Positions 1 to 8,531 are shown, counted from the stretch's first letter. The stretch: DNA of 21,718 bases from Pseudomonadota bacterium (GCA_023430775.1 JAEYYY010000274.1:1-21718), one strand, 5' to 3'. Numbers and translations are program-made. The notes: generated from the sequence alone by a model not told the origin.

Positions 1-100
1 GAATACCTCCGTCGTCTGGTTGTTTTGCAGTCCGTTCGACACAATTCGACCATTTGGGCGCCGGAAAGTCGCGCGGCACGCCAGCCGAGGGGAGTTCAGT

Positions 101-619
101 ATGGTGTTCAATCGTAAACCCGAAGCAAGACCCGCAAATCTCGACGCCTTGCAGATCAAAACAATGGATCAGGCGCCGAGCGGCGCGCCTACGCCGACGC
201 CACTCCGGTCTAACGGTGTGTCTGGCGCATCGGGCCAGGATGCCAGCGAGTCGGTGATCGGCAACGACCTGACGATCGAGGGACAGGCCATCACGATCCG
301 CTGCCAGGGATCGCTGCGGGTTAATGGCAATATCCAGGCCGACCTGCACAGCATGAAACTCACCGTCGGTGAGGAAGCCATCATCAGCGGCACCATCGCC
401 GCCGAGACGGTCGACGTCTACGGCCGCGTCCAGGGCGCGATCCTGGGCTCGCGCGTCGTGCTGCATGCTAGCGCCGTGGTGGAGGGCGACATCCACAGCC
501 AGGCTCTGGCGATCGACCAGGGCGCCAGCTTTGATGGCCGCTCGCGCAAGGTGAAAGATGCCTCCGAGATCGCGCCACAGCTCACCTCGCCGAACAGCGC
601 CGCGCGCGCAGCGAGCTGA
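101..619 (+). CDS. Bactofilin family (polymer-forming) protein
   Basis: This 172-residue protein has a disordered Pro/Ser/Ala-rich N-terminus (about 1-52) followed by a right-handed beta-helix type core (about 55-150) with the short hydrophobic/glycine repeats of bactofilins, such as DLTIEG, GSLRVNGNIQA and VDVYGRVQGAILG. Bactofilins self-assemble into cytoskeletal filaments that scaffold envelope and cell-wall enzymes. The ATG at 101 was chosen because AGGGGAG lies about seven bases upstream; an in-frame ATG at 20 has no such support. The gene ends before a strong terminator at 660-700. Its flanks and codon use look less GC-extreme than DNA beyond 2,265, and the sequence resembles alphaproteobacterial bactofilins (inference). 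It may therefore belong to a different genome from most of the window. Confidence 0.85.
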   Translation: MVFNRKPEARPANLDALQIKTMDQAPSGAPTPTPLRSNGVSGASGQDASESVIGNDLTIEGQAITIRCQGSLRVNGNIQADLHSMKLTVGEEAIISGTIAAETVDVYGRVQGAILGSRVVLHASAVVEGDIHSQALAIDQGASFDGRSRKVKDASEIAPQLTSPNSAARAAS

Positions 620-659
620 ATGAGATTCTCTGCCTACGGGCAAGATGACTACCGGAATG

Positions 660-700
660 AATAGCCCGTCCGAGCGAAAGCCGGGCGGGTTATTGTTTTT
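660..700 (+). terminator. Intrinsic terminator after bactofilin
   Basis: A 13-bp stem (arms 660-672 and 682-694, two G-U pairs) encloses a 9-base loop and is followed at once by G and five T. This is a classic rho-independent terminator placed 40 bases after the bactofilin stop. It is the only hairpin in the window with a U-tract of five. Confidence 0.85.
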
Positions 701-837
701 CATCTCTGGAGCCAAACAGAATTCATCGCGCGGCGGAATGATCGCCGTTCAAATGATTTTATGACAGTGTTTGAGGCCGGCATTAACGCCGGATGATTAT
801 TCGCTGACCATTCATTGAAATTGCGAATCGGACGCGA
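701..837. other. AT-richer intergenic stretch
   Basis: No gene is seen between the bactofilin terminator and the end of the reverse-strand J-domain ORF. The stretch is visibly richer in A/T than the rest of the window. It contains one short hairpin (arms 777-781 and 788-792, loop of six) which could end reverse-strand transcription but has no U-tract. Confidence 0.5.
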
Positions 838-2955
838 TCAGGTTTCCTGTCGCTTCTCGGCGAGAATATCCCAGGCGATATTGATGCGCTTCATGCGCTC
901 CTCACGCACCACCCGGTCGGCATCGTCTTTGGCCAGATCCGGATGCCAGCAGGCTCGCAGGGCATCGACCAGCTTCTTCAGCGTCTTTGGGCTGACATCG
1001 GCATTCACGCCGAGCAATTCATAGGCTTCATGGCGATCACGCGGTGGCTCGCGTCCCGAAAAGCCCGCCCCCGAAAGGCTACGCTGCGCACCGTCCACGA
1101 TCTCCTTCAGGCGATGCAGCTCCTTGACGATGCGCTGCAGGCGATTGCGCATCCGCCGCCATTCTTCGACTTCCGCCGGCTGCGCCGTCATGACGGCCGT
1201 CAGGAATTGTTCGAGATGGCGCATTTCCTTTTGCAGAACGCGGCGCAACGGCGCGACGCCGTTGAGGCTGTCGACACTGCTCTCGATCTGCCGCAGCATC
1301 GTGTGCGATGTCTTGCACAGCTCGGTGCACATGCGTTCGTCCTGCGGCGTCAGCATCGTCGAAGGCCGCAGCATCACGGCAGACGATGATGGCGACGCAG
1401 ACCGCCGCCCCACGTCCGGTTCGACGCGGCGATACGGCATGACGGAGGTCTCCGCCCGTTCACGCCGCACACGCGTAGCGAACCATCCCGCGCCGGAGAT
1501 CAGTCCCGACAACAGCGTCAGTCCAACCAGCAGAATGGTGAAATCGCGCTCCGGGCGGAAATCGCGCCATTGCGAGGTCAGGACGGTGAAGGCACGCAGC
1601 GGCGCGATGTCAAACGTGGCGCTGATCTTCGGCTCGGTTGGCGCGATGATCGACGACCAGCCGGCGATCGGCAGCAGCTTAGCTTCCTCTTCGCTCAGCT
1701 CGCTGCGGTTTTCGCTTACGCGGATCGGCTGAGGCGCGACGGGTACAGTCTCGATCTGCGGCGCCGCTTGGATGACCGGGGCTGGCGGTTCAGGCTCGGC
1801 CAAAGGCTCTGGCACGACGACCTTTTGCTGCGGCGGCTCCGGCTCGACCGGCTGCGCGGCCGGCTCGTCTATCTGCGGCGGCGGCAACGCCTGTTGCTGA
1901 ACGGGTCCGACCCACGGCAATGGATCGCTGCCGCCAACCTTTGGGGCTGCCGCCAGCTTCTCGGCAGCTGGCCTATCGGGAAACCTCAGCGGCGGCGGAT
2001 CGGCCCAGCGTTCGCTGGCCGCGATATGCGGATTGCCATAGGCGGCGGCTGACGTGGCGTTCGCGCTATGCTCAGGAACCGATGGTTTGGCAGGCGCCGA
2101 ACCGCTTGGGCCACGCGCGGGCTCGGAATTTGCCGGATGAACCGGCGCAGGCTGTGGCACCACCGACGGCTGTTCGACCGCCGCCGTTGCGACCGACTTG
2201 GCGTGCTGTGGCGCGCCTTCCTGGGACTGCTGAGGCGGCGCGATCGCGGCCATGCGGCGCTGCTCAGGCGCCATGAAGCCGGGCGTGCCGACGACCTGAC
2301 CGGCGCGCGTCTTCAGCGAGGTGCTGTGCCCTGCCGCCGGATCCTCGATCCCCGGCGCGATCTCGTTTGCATCGTCGATGATCTTCGCGAGCCCCCAGTC
2401 GATCACCACGGTCTCGCCGAGCTCGCCGACGAGGATGTTGGCCGGCTTGAGATCGCGATGCAGCACGCCGCGGCCGTGGGCGTGGGCCACGGCATCGACG
2501 GCGGCCAGCACGTGCGGCAGCAGGCCGAGGCGCTCGTCGATCGTGCGCCGCTCCTGCACGAGCTCCGACAGCGGGCGACCGGCGACCTTGCGCATGACGT
2601 AGAACGGCACGCCATCGGCGGTCTTGCCGGCGTCGTAGACCGGGATGATCGACGGGTGCTCGAGCCGCGCGGTGACCTGCGTCTCGCGCGCGAACCGGCG
2701 GATCGCCTCCGGCTCCGAGGCGAGCGCGGCCTTGAGCGCGACCTTGCGACCGAGCACGGTATCGGTGGCCTCGACGACGCGGCCCATGCCGCCGCGCGCG
2801 ATCTCCGGACCGAACAGGTAGCGGCGAGCGGCATCGAGCGTGCTCGCCGGCTTCGTCTCGATCACCGCGGGCTCGGTCGCCGCATCGGGCTGCGGATCGT
2901 CGCGACGCTTCGAGGGCCGCTCGGACCGGGTCTTCTTCGCGTCGTCGTCGGCCAC
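838..2955 (-). CDS. Chimeric ORF: truncated Ser/Thr kinase joined to membrane J-domain protein
   Basis: The 705-residue frame starts at GTG 2955. Residues 45-230 are a Hanks-type kinase: glycine loop ARGGMGRVVE (53-62), Lys75 in VALK, HRDLKPAN (166-173), DWG in place of DFG (186-188) and MAPEQ (228-232). The fold stops there, so the whole lower C-lobe (subdomains IX-XI) is missing. From about 231 the character changes to a long Pro/Ala/Gln-rich linker (235-415), one membrane helix (about 471-492), a basic and coiled-coil-prone region (500-625) and a C-terminal J-domain (642-702) with the HPD motif at 671-673. The J-domain part resembles Rhizobiales proteins, while the kinase part matches the rest of the window. 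I read this as two gene fragments joined in frame near 2,263. Each half is convincing; their natural fusion is doubtful. Confidence 0.6.
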   Translation of the reverse strand: MADDDAKKTRSERPSKRRDDPQPDAATEPAVIETKPASTLDAARRYLFGPEIARGGMGRVVEATDTVLGRKVALKAALASEPEAIRRFARETQVTARLEHPSIIPVYDAGKTADGVPFYVMRKVAGRPLSELVQERRTIDERLGLLPHVLAAVDAVAHAHGRGVLHRDLKPANILVGELGETVVIDWGLAKIIDDANEIAPGIEDPAAGHSTSLKTRAGQVVGTPGFMAPEQRRMAAIAPPQQSQEGAPQHAKSVATAAVEQPSVVPQPAPVHPANSEPARGPSGSAPAKPSVPEHSANATSAAAYGNPHIAASERWADPPPLRFPDRPAAEKLAAAPKVGGSDPLPWVGPVQQQALPPPQIDEPAAQPVEPEPPQQKVVVPEPLAEPEPPAPVIQAAPQIETVPVAPQPIRVSENRSELSEEEAKLLPIAGWSSIIAPTEPKISATFDIAPLRAFTVLTSQWRDFRPERDFTILLVGLTLLSGLISGAGWFATRVRRERAETSVMPYRRVEPDVGRRSASPSSSAVMLRPSTMLTPQDERMCTELCKTSHTMLRQIESSVDSLNGVAPLRRVLQKEMRHLEQFLTAVMTAQPAEVEEWRRMRNRLQRIVKELHRLKEIVDGAQRSLSGAGFSGREPPRDRHEAYELLGVNADVSPKTLKKLVDALRACWHPDLAKDDADRVVREERMKRINIAWDILAEKRQET
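2251..2280. other. Probable chimeric junction
   Basis: The kinase homology ends at Glu231-Gln232 (bases 2,260-2,265). A possible native ATG of the J-domain gene lies at 2,253-2,251 on the reverse strand. Composition, protein family and apparent taxonomic affinity all change within this interval, and short G/C-rich microhomology could explain a false join. Confidence 0.6.
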
Positions 2956-2981
2956 CCGGGCCGATGGTACGCCAGCGGGCG

Positions 2982-3587
2982 CTACAGCGTGATGTCGACG
3001 TCGAAGACGCCGTCGTCGTCGGTGGTCGCCGTGCCGGTGACCGTGGTCGAGCCGGGCACACGCTCGACCCCGCCGGCCCCATCCTCCTGGAGCTGGCCGC
3101 TGAACGTCAGGTCGATCTCGGCGACACCCTCGAGATCGCCATCCATCACGTAGACACCCGACAGCGCCCCCTGCAGCGTCCCGGTCGGGATGTTCATCAG
3201 CATCAGATCGAGGGACGGTTGCAGCGCCGGATCGGGGTCGGTGTTGAAGACCACGAGGAACGTGTCATCGCCGTCGGGGTCGATCAGGATCTCGCCGTCC
3301 GTGTAGTCCACCATGCCGACGCGAAGTCGCATGCCCTTGTTCGCGGACGCGCCCTGATCGACCTGGCCGGTGATCGTCAGCTCGCCCGAACCATCGCCCA
3401 CGGTGACCTGGGGCGCGATGTTCGCGCTGCTCGCCTCGTTGAAGCCATCGAAGCCGAGCTGCAGGGACTTCGCGATCGATTCGTCGAGCGCGAGGTATGC
3501 GCGCCGCGCTTCCTCGTCGGAATCGATCCCGTCACTGCCGCACGCGATCAGAGTCGAGGCCAGAACCAGGCTGGTGAGTGCTCTCAT
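2982..3587 (-). CDS. Small secreted lipoprotein of unknown function
   Basis: This is a 201-residue predicted lipoprotein. The signal peptide MRALTSLVLASTLIAC ends in a lipobox (LIAC) with Cys16 as the lipid anchor. An upstream in-frame start at 3623 would bury this signal, so ATG 3587 was chosen. The mature part has no cysteines I could match to a family and is rich in Asp and Gly with alternating beta-strand patterns. It ends in a segment with Thr/Val/Asp repeats. It ends 26 bases before the kinase start at 2955 on the same strand, suggesting co-transcription. No family is recognised. Confidence 0.75.
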   Translation of the reverse strand: MRALTSLVLASTLIACGSDGIDSDEEARRAYLALDESIAKSLQLGFDGFNEASSANIAPQVTVGDGSGELTITGQVDQGASANKGMRLRVGMVDYTDGEILIDPDGDDTFLVVFNTDPDPALQPSLDLMLMNIPTGTLQGALSGVYVMDGDLEGVAEIDLTFSGQLQEDGAGGVERVPGSTTVTGTATTDDDGVFDVDITL

Positions 3588-3669
3588 GCCAGTACTCGTG
3601 GGGTCGCCACGAGCATCGGTCACAGGAGATTTCGGCGCCGACGTACTCGCAGGTGGGAGCGCGCTACCG

Positions 3670-4335
3670 CTACACCGACGCCGTGGCCTTGACGACCGGC
3701 AACATCTTCGGTGCGCTTGCCAGCACCTGCATCTCGACGCGATCGAGCGCCTCGACGAGCTCCTGACCGAACAGCTCGGCGAGCGTGTCGCGCGTGATCC
3801 GATACAGCGACGGTCCCTCGACGTGCGCGCACGAGTACTCGGGATACTCCTCGGCGATCTCGATCCACTCGCGATCGTAGGTCAGCGGGAACAACCGGCA
3901 GATCGCCGGCTTGGTACCGCGAAAGTCCCAGCTGGTCTCGGGTCGCGAAAGCGACTCAATCGCCGAGCGATGGATCGCGCACCCGCGCTTGTCGTGCGCG
4001 AGGAAGATGCAGCCGCCGTTGAACGTCTCGGTGCGCACGCACTTGCCCGACGGATAATCGGGATCGACCTCTTCCTCGGTGCCGAACCACGCCAGGTCCT
4101 TGGCCTCGTCCCGGAGCAGCGCGCGGATGTCATCGCGGTGCGCGAGGATGTTCTCGCGCTCCTTCAGATCGACATCGCAGCCGTACTGGCAGCACGCGTC
4201 GAGCTTCTCCTGATGGAGGTCGACCATCGTGCAGCGGTGCTCCATGCAATCGGGCGCGAGCTTGCGAAGAAAGATCGCCGCGGACACCTGCTTGAAGCGG
4301 GGATGGTCGAGCGGAAGGAAGTCTTCGTCGGGCAT
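3670..4335 (-). CDS. DUF3109-like cysteine-rich protein
   Basis: The 221-residue cytosolic protein has eight cysteines in conserved-looking clusters: Cys48/Cys49/Cys53 in a CCQYGCDVDL motif, Cys99, Cys109, Cys119, Cys146 in KPAICRLFP, and Cys169. The CCxxGCDV and (R/K)PxxCRxFP motifs match the DUF3109 family, whose members are suspected metal or Fe-S binders with no proven activity. It starts 15 bases after the stop of the YkgJ-like gene on the same strand, and both proteins share the 'CxIH...RPxxCR' style of cysteine cluster. The two therefore probably form an operon with a shared metal-related role. No clear Shine-Dalgarno is seen before ATG 4335, which fits translational coupling. Confidence 0.8.
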   Translation of the reverse strand: MPDEDFLPLDHPRFKQVSAAIFLRKLAPDCMEHRCTMVDLHQEKLDACCQYGCDVDLKERENILAHRDDIRALLRDEAKDLAWFGTEEEVDPDYPSGKCVRTETFNGGCIFLAHDKRGCAIHRSAIESLSRPETSWDFRGTKPAICRLFPLTYDREWIEIAEEYPEYSCAHVEGPSLYRITRDTLAELFGQELVEALDRVEMQVLASAPKMLPVVKATASV

Positions 4336-4350
4336 GAAAGGCGGCGCACT

Positions 4351-4842
4351 CTACACGCGAGCCAGCTCGCTCACCAGTCCCGCGAGGTCGACCCGGTCGC
4401 CCGTCCCACCGGCATCCCGATCCACGGCGAGGGTGAGGGCCGACAGGGTCTCCTGGTCGAGGACGCAGTCGGGGGCCGGCTCGCTGGCCGTGAAGTTCCG
4501 GAAGCAGGCTTCGATGACGGGAAGGGAATCCCTTCGCATCCGGATCGGTGCCCCGTGGGAGCGGCACACGATCGGCCGCGCCTCGTAGATCTTGCACCGC
4601 CCATCCGTATCGAGGGCGGCGCAGCGATCCTCCGGCCCGGTGGCGGCGAGCGCGGCGCGCTGCACCGGCGACCAGCCGGCGACCAGCTCCCGGATCGCAG
4701 CCGCCTCGACCTGGGTGACCGTCAGCCGCACGTGGCAGCAGTCGCTGCAACCGGTGGCGCACTGCATGTCGTCACCGTGCCGCGCGGCGACGCGGGCGAA
4801 GAACCCGTCGACCTTCGCGTGCAGCTCGCCGAGCCGACTCAC
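4351..4842 (-). CDS. YkgJ-family cysteine cluster protein
   Basis: The protein has 163 residues and starts at GTG. The N-terminal cluster CATGCSDCC gives Cys28, Cys32, Cys35 and Cys36, followed by Cys74, Cys83 and a RPIVCRSHG motif with Cys93. Two further cysteines lie at 113 and 126. This is the signature of the YkgJ/CxxCxxCC family (zinc- or iron-cluster-binding proteins, biochemical role not established). It is first in a two-gene reverse-strand operon with the DUF3109-like gene and diverges from the forward gene at 4916. Similarity of the later cysteine motif to its neighbour suggests that the two are distant relatives. Confidence 0.85.
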   Translation of the reverse strand: MSRLGELHAKVDGFFARVAARHGDDMQCATGCSDCCHVRLTVTQVEAAAIRELVAGWSPVQRAALAATGPEDRCAALDTDGRCKIYEARPIVCRSHGAPIRMRRDSLPVIEACFRNFTASEPAPDCVLDQETLSALTLAVDRDAGGTGDRVDLAGLVSELARV

Positions 4843-4915
4843 CGGCGCTGCTTACCGCGTTGCGGGTCGGTTCGCCAGCAGTCCGGCGAGCCGGAATCTG
4901 TCGTAAGGTGCACGC

Positions 4916-5584
4916 GTGTGGGCCCGACTCCATAAGGTCGATCGCGTGAAACCGCAGCCGAACGGTGGCGCCATCGTGCTCGTCGAGGACGAGCGCAACC
5001 TCGGCGCGATGTCCGTGGTGCCGAGCCTGTCGATCTTGATGGCCGTCGCGCGCGTGCTCAACGCGAAGCGCGTGCTCGAGCTCAAGTTCGACGGCAAGGG
5101 CGAGATCCGCTACGCCGCCGGGCCAGCGCTGCCCGACTTCCTGCTCGACGCGGTGACCCGCGCCGGTGCCGCGAGCTGCGATCGCAGCGGCGACACGATC
5201 AAGGTGCCGGCGCAGCCCGCCTCCGTCGCGGCGACCATCGATCAGGCATTCGCGTCGCTCGCCTATCACCTGCGCGCCAGCGTCGGTGCGGCGGATCTCC
5301 CCGGCGCGCTGAAGACGCTCGAGACCCGCCGCGGCAAGGCAGTGCTCGACAAGGAGGCCGACCCGGCGAAGTACTGGACCGCGGTGCTCGAGCTCGCGGC
5401 GCTCGCCGGCGAGATCTCGCGCCCGCGCGGTGGCCGCTGGGTCGACACCAAGGACATGCCGGTGCCGTACGCGATCAAGTTCCCCGAAGGACAGCTCGCG
5501 ATGCCGGCGAAGCTGGCGATGCAGATCGTCGAAGGCACCGCCGAGGAATCGCTGTCGACCAGCGACGTCAATCCGCCGGTCTAA
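4916..5584 (+). CDS. Conserved-looking hypothetical protein
   Basis: The 222-residue protein starts at GTG 4916 with AAGG about eight bases upstream. It appears soluble, with no signal peptide or membrane segment. I see an N-terminal alpha/beta region (residues about 18-75, including a VLVEDERN segment) and a helical middle. The C-terminus has several Asp/Lys-rich turns. No family is recognised. It is transcribed alone, divergent from the YkgJ-like gene, and its TAA stop interlocks by four bases with the stop of the reverse-strand gene ending at 5581. Codon use is like the neighbours. Confidence 0.75.
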   Translation: MWARLHKVDRVKPQPNGGAIVLVEDERNLGAMSVVPSLSILMAVARVLNAKRVLELKFDGKGEIRYAAGPALPDFLLDAVTRAGAASCDRSGDTIKVPAQPASVAATIDQAFASLAYHLRASVGAADLPGALKTLETRRGKAVLDKEADPAKYWTAVLELAALAGEISRPRGGRWVDTKDMPVPYAIKFPEGQLAMPAKLAMQIVEGTAEESLSTSDVNPPV

Positions 5585-6252
5585 TCGAGCGTCAGGCCCC
5601 TGGCTGCACACGTCCTCGCGATCCGATCCTCGAATTCCGGCGAGGCGAGCCGGTAGTGGCGTCGGGCTGCCTTCCGATCCTTCAGCTCGCATGCCGCGAC
5701 GCCACCGATCTCGATCAGCCGCCGGCGCGGTGGGCCGTCGAGAAATGTCTGCTCGAGCCCCCGCGTGGCATCCGCGAGCGCCTCGGCCCAGCGCTTCGAC
5801 GCGAGCGCGCGATCGGCGCTCTCGACGAGCGACAGGTCGTGATTGTCGACGGGCTCGGTGGTGAAGGTTCCCGGATAGGTCACGCGCACGCTGCCGCGAG
5901 GGGCGATCGGTGGGAGCACCTTCGCCTCGAACACGCGCTTGACGCACGCGAGGAACGGCTTCGAGCTGCCGAGCGAACCGTGGGTGTCGAAGCCTTCGAC
6001 GGTGAGCGTCAGGCCGAGCCCCGGAGCGTTGCGGATCACCAGCTCGGTGTTCACCACGCCGCGGATCTGCGGATCGCGCTCGACCACCCGCTGGTAACAG
6101 GTGGTCAGCGCCGGGAAGATCGCCTTCATCGTCGGCCGGACGTCGCGTTTCTGGAGGCGCGCTGCCCCGACCGCCTTCTCGATCTCGCGCCGGCGATCGG
6201 CAGCAGCGTCGGCGCCGGTCAGCAACAGGATGCACAGCAGCGGTCGGTGCAT
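5581..6252 (-). CDS. Exported protein with AgmX/PglI-like C-terminal type domain
   Basis: This 223-residue protein begins with a short signal peptide (MHRPLLCILLLTGADA, then AADRRRE). ATG 6252 was chosen because the 50 residues upstream of it in frame are Arg/Ser-rich and look non-coding. Residues about 45-135 follow the pattern of the AgmX/PglI C-terminal domain found in myxobacterial gliding and TonB-like proteins: a Cys in the first helix (LTTCYQR), a GVVNTELVI strand, a second Cys (FLACVKRVFEAKVLPPI) and a closing VTYPGTF strand. The rest is helical, TPR-like and contains two more cysteines. It lies 16 bases after the gene ending at 6269, probably in the same operon. Family assignment is moderate. 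Confidence 0.7.
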   Translation of the reverse strand: MHRPLLCILLLTGADAAADRRREIEKAVGAARLQKRDVRPTMKAIFPALTTCYQRVVERDPQIRGVVNTELVIRNAPGLGLTLTVEGFDTHGSLGSSKPFLACVKRVFEAKVLPPIAPRGSVRVTYPGTFTTEPVDNHDLSLVESADRALASKRWAEALADATRGLEQTFLDGPPRRRLIEIGGVAACELKDRKAARRHYRLASPEFEDRIARTCAARGLTLD

Positions 6253-6268
6253 CGACCGAGTGTACGCC

Positions 6269-6988
6269 TTACTTCGTCGCTTCCTGGAGACCTTCGCCGT
6301 CGAGCTTGATCCACTTCGCGTCGCGCGACTTCCAGACCTCCGACTGGATCTCGCTCTTGGCCGCCGGGCGCGGAGCGCGATCGCCGGAGGCACGCTTTGC
6401 ACGCACCGCGGTCTCGGCCCTGCCCTCGATGGTGGCCGCCAGCTCCTTCGGCATCCGCGAGGCGCCGACGTTGAACACGTTCTGGGGCGACGGGCTCGAC
6501 CGGTGCGAATCGATGCAGAACACGTCGAGCTTGACCTCGACGGTGGCGCCGGCGGCGATCACGAGCTCGGTCTGCTCCTTGCTGTCGCCCTTGGTGATCT
6601 GCATCGGCCCGACGGCACCGAGGCGCTGCGGCGCGTTGTCGGGATCGCCCTCGGGCACGAAGTAGAGACCGGTCGCCGAGAACTTCTGCGCGGTCTTGCT
6701 CTTGTTGCGTACCTCGACGGTCAGCGTGCCGTTCGTCGAGCCGTCGTAGGTGGTGGCGCGAATCTCGAGCGGCGCACCGGGGACCGCGCGGAACTTGGTG
6801 TCGTGCTTGACCGGTGTGGTCGGGCGCGGTGCGCGCGGCTGGCGAGGGATGCGCTGCTGCTGCGGCAGCTCGTCCAGCACCGGTGCCTCGGCGAACGCGC
6901 TGCCGAGCAGCGCGAACAGCAGAACGAACAAGGACACCGCGACCGCAGCTGGGTTGCGGAACACCGATCGAGACGGACGAGTCACCAT
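6269..6988 (-). CDS. Exported protein with Ig-like beta domain, unknown function
   Basis: The 239-residue protein has a signal peptide with basic n-region (RPSRSVFRN), a long hydrophobic core and an AFA|EAP cleavage site near residue 32. A Pro/Arg/Gln linker follows. Residues about 60-170 look like a beta-sandwich (TLTVEVRNKSKT, VIAAGATVEVKLDVFC) with a CIDSHRSSP turn, after which comes a Lys/Arg-rich tail. ATG 6988 is favoured by GAGGA five to six bases upstream. It sits between DUF423 and the AgmX-like gene on the same strand with a 67-base leader upstream. No family is recognised with confidence. Confidence 0.75.
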   Translation of the reverse strand: MVTRPSRSVFRNPAAVAVSLFVLLFALLGSAFAEAPVLDELPQQQRIPRQPRAPRPTTPVKHDTKFRAVPGAPLEIRATTYDGSTNGTLTVEVRNKSKTAQKFSATGLYFVPEGDPDNAPQRLGAVGPMQITKGDSKEQTELVIAAGATVEVKLDVFCIDSHRSSPSPQNVFNVGASRMPKELAATIEGRAETAVRAKRASGDRAPRPAAKSEIQSEVWKSRDAKWIKLDGEGLQEATK

Positions 6989-7055
6989 GCATTCCTCGCT
7001 TGTGGGTTGGACTGCCGTCCAACGCATGGCTCTCGACGAGGATCTACTGGGGCGT

Positions 7056-7421
7056 TTAGCCTCGCCAGGCGGTATAGGCGAGCCACACCCACCCGGCGAG
7101 CATCGCCACACCACCGATCGGCGTGATCGCACCCAGCACCTTCACGTCGGTGAGCGCGAGCGCGTACAGCGAGCCCGAGAACAGGACGATGCCGATCTGG
7201 AACAACCAGCCGGCGGTGGTGGCGCCGGAGATGCCCTTGGCGGCGACGAGCCCGGCGAGGATCATCGCGACCGCGTGATACATCTGGTAGCGCGCGCCGG
7301 TCTCGAAGATGTCGAGGGCGCCGCGGTCGAGGCGCTCGCGCAAGCCGTGCGCGCCGAACGCACCGGCCGCGACCGAGAGTGCACCGTTGAGCGCACCGAG
7401 CGCGATCAACGTCGAGCGCAT
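7056..7421 (-). CDS. DUF423 (YgdD-like) small membrane protein
   Basis: The 121-residue protein has four predicted membrane helices and the DUF423 hallmarks: an N-terminal GALNGALSVAAGAFGAHGLR segment, an ARYQMYHAVAM motif and a C-terminal PIGGVAMLAGW segment. Its length is typical for the family, which occurs widely in bacterial inner membranes; its function is unknown. The ATG shares one base with the kinase stop (TGATG at 7423-7419), so translation is coupled to the kinase. It could be a membrane partner of the kinase, though DUF423 genes are also found alone in many genomes. Confidence 0.9.
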   Translation of the reverse strand: MRSTLIALGALNGALSVAAGAFGAHGLRERLDRGALDIFETGARYQMYHAVAMILAGLVAAKGISGATTAGWLFQIGIVLFSGSLYALALTDVKVLGAITPIGGVAMLAGWVWLAYTAWRG

Positions 7422-8425
7422 CAGCTGCGCGCCCACACCGGGGTCGGCGTGCTCATCGCGATCAGCTCTTCCACCGAGATGTCGAGCTCGTCGAGCTCGT
7501 ACGGTGCGGTGTACTCCTCGCCATCGATCTCGGTGACCGCGCGCGTCCGGAACCAGCCTTCGAGCACGCGCGTCACGGCCTCGCCGCCGAGCGCGATGTT
7601 CATGTCGGCCGCGAACTTCTCGAGGGCGAGCTGCATCGTTCGCGCATCGAGGTGGCGATCGTCCGGATCCTCCTCGAGCGCGGTCATCACGATCCGCTCG
7701 AGCTCGCGCGGATAACCCTCGATGACGAGGGCGGGCGGCGCGATCGTGCGCTCCGAGAACATCCGCAGCTGCTCCTCGGCCGCACCCGCGGGATACGCGC
7801 GGCGTCGCGTGGTGAGCTCGTACAGCAGGATGCCGAGCGCGAACACGTCGGTGCGACGATCGACGTCGTAGCCGCGCACTTGCTCGGGCGCCATGTAGCC
7901 GGCCTTGCCCTTGACGAAGCCGACCTCGGTGCGCGTCCAGCGGTCCTGCGCCTTGGCGATGCCGAAATCGATCAGCTTGACCGCACCGTCGTAACCGACG
8001 AGCACGTTCGATGGCGAGACGTCGCGATGGATGATGTCGTGCTCGTGCGCGTGATGCAGCGCCGCCGCCACCGACGTGGCGATCGTCAACGAGACGTCGA
8101 GCGGCACCAGCACGTCGCGATGCACCGCCTCCTGCAGCAGGCGCCGCACGGTGTGGCCATCGACGTACTCCATGACGAGGTAGTGCATGTCCTCGTCGGT
8201 GCGATCCACCTCGTACGCCTGCACGATGTGGCGGTGGTAGAGGCGGCCGAGCATGCGCGCCTCGTCGAGGAACATCGCGACGTAGTTGTCGTCGCACGGA
8301 CGGAGCGTCTTGATCGCGACCTTGCGCTCGAAGCTACCGAGCCCGGTGTTGCGAGCGAGGTAGACGTCGGCCATTCCTCCGCTCGCCAGGTGCTGGACGA
8401 GCTCGAAACGGCCCACGCGTTCCAT
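7421..8425 (-). CDS. Soluble Hanks-type Ser/Thr protein kinase
   Basis: The 334-residue kinase has all core motifs: glycine loop LASGGMADVYLA (13-24), Lys39 in VAIK, Glu55 in LDEAR, HRDVSPSN (133-140), DFG (153-155), MAPEQ (178-182) and RTDVFALG (191-198). The HRDVSP.N form is typical of myxobacterial kinases. The tail after about 275 is acidic and has no membrane helix, so the kinase is cytosolic. ATG 8425 is the start that places the glycine loop normally; an in-frame ATG at 8470 adds only a Cys-rich stretch. It is downstream of rtcA by 147 bases on the same strand and coupled to DUF423. Its substrates are unknown. Confidence 0.9.
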   Translation of the reverse strand: MERVGRFELVQHLASGGMADVYLARNTGLGSFERKVAIKTLRPCDDNYVAMFLDEARMLGRLYHRHIVQAYEVDRTDEDMHYLVMEYVDGHTVRRLLQEAVHRDVLVPLDVSLTIATSVAAALHHAHEHDIIHRDVSPSNVLVGYDGAVKLIDFGIAKAQDRWTRTEVGFVKGKAGYMAPEQVRGYDVDRRTDVFALGILLYELTTRRRAYPAGAAEEQLRMFSERTIAPPALVIEGYPRELERIVMTALEEDPDDRHLDARTMQLALEKFAADMNIALGGEAVTRVLEGWFRTRAVTEIDGEEYTAPYELDELDISVEELIAMSTPTPVWARS

Positions 8426-8531
8426 CGCGGCGGAGCTTGCACAAAAGTGTGTGCACCTACAACTGAGCACTGTTACAGGTGATCGTTTACCGCTTGCGGA
8501 TTCGCGCCAGCGGTCGAACCTATTCCGCCTT

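Noticed and set aside
777..792. Short hairpin as terminator of the reverse J-domain ORF
   Set aside because: Only a 5-bp stem and no U-tract.
3370..4935. Long forward open frame across the cysteine-cluster genes
   Set aside because: Arg/Leu/Ala-rich shadow of the DUF3109-like and YkgJ-like genes, which show clear motifs.
4772..6235. Reverse open frame of 487 codons
   Set aside because: Crosses the YkgJ start, the forward hypothetical gene and the AgmX-like gene in another frame; composition is of a shadow.
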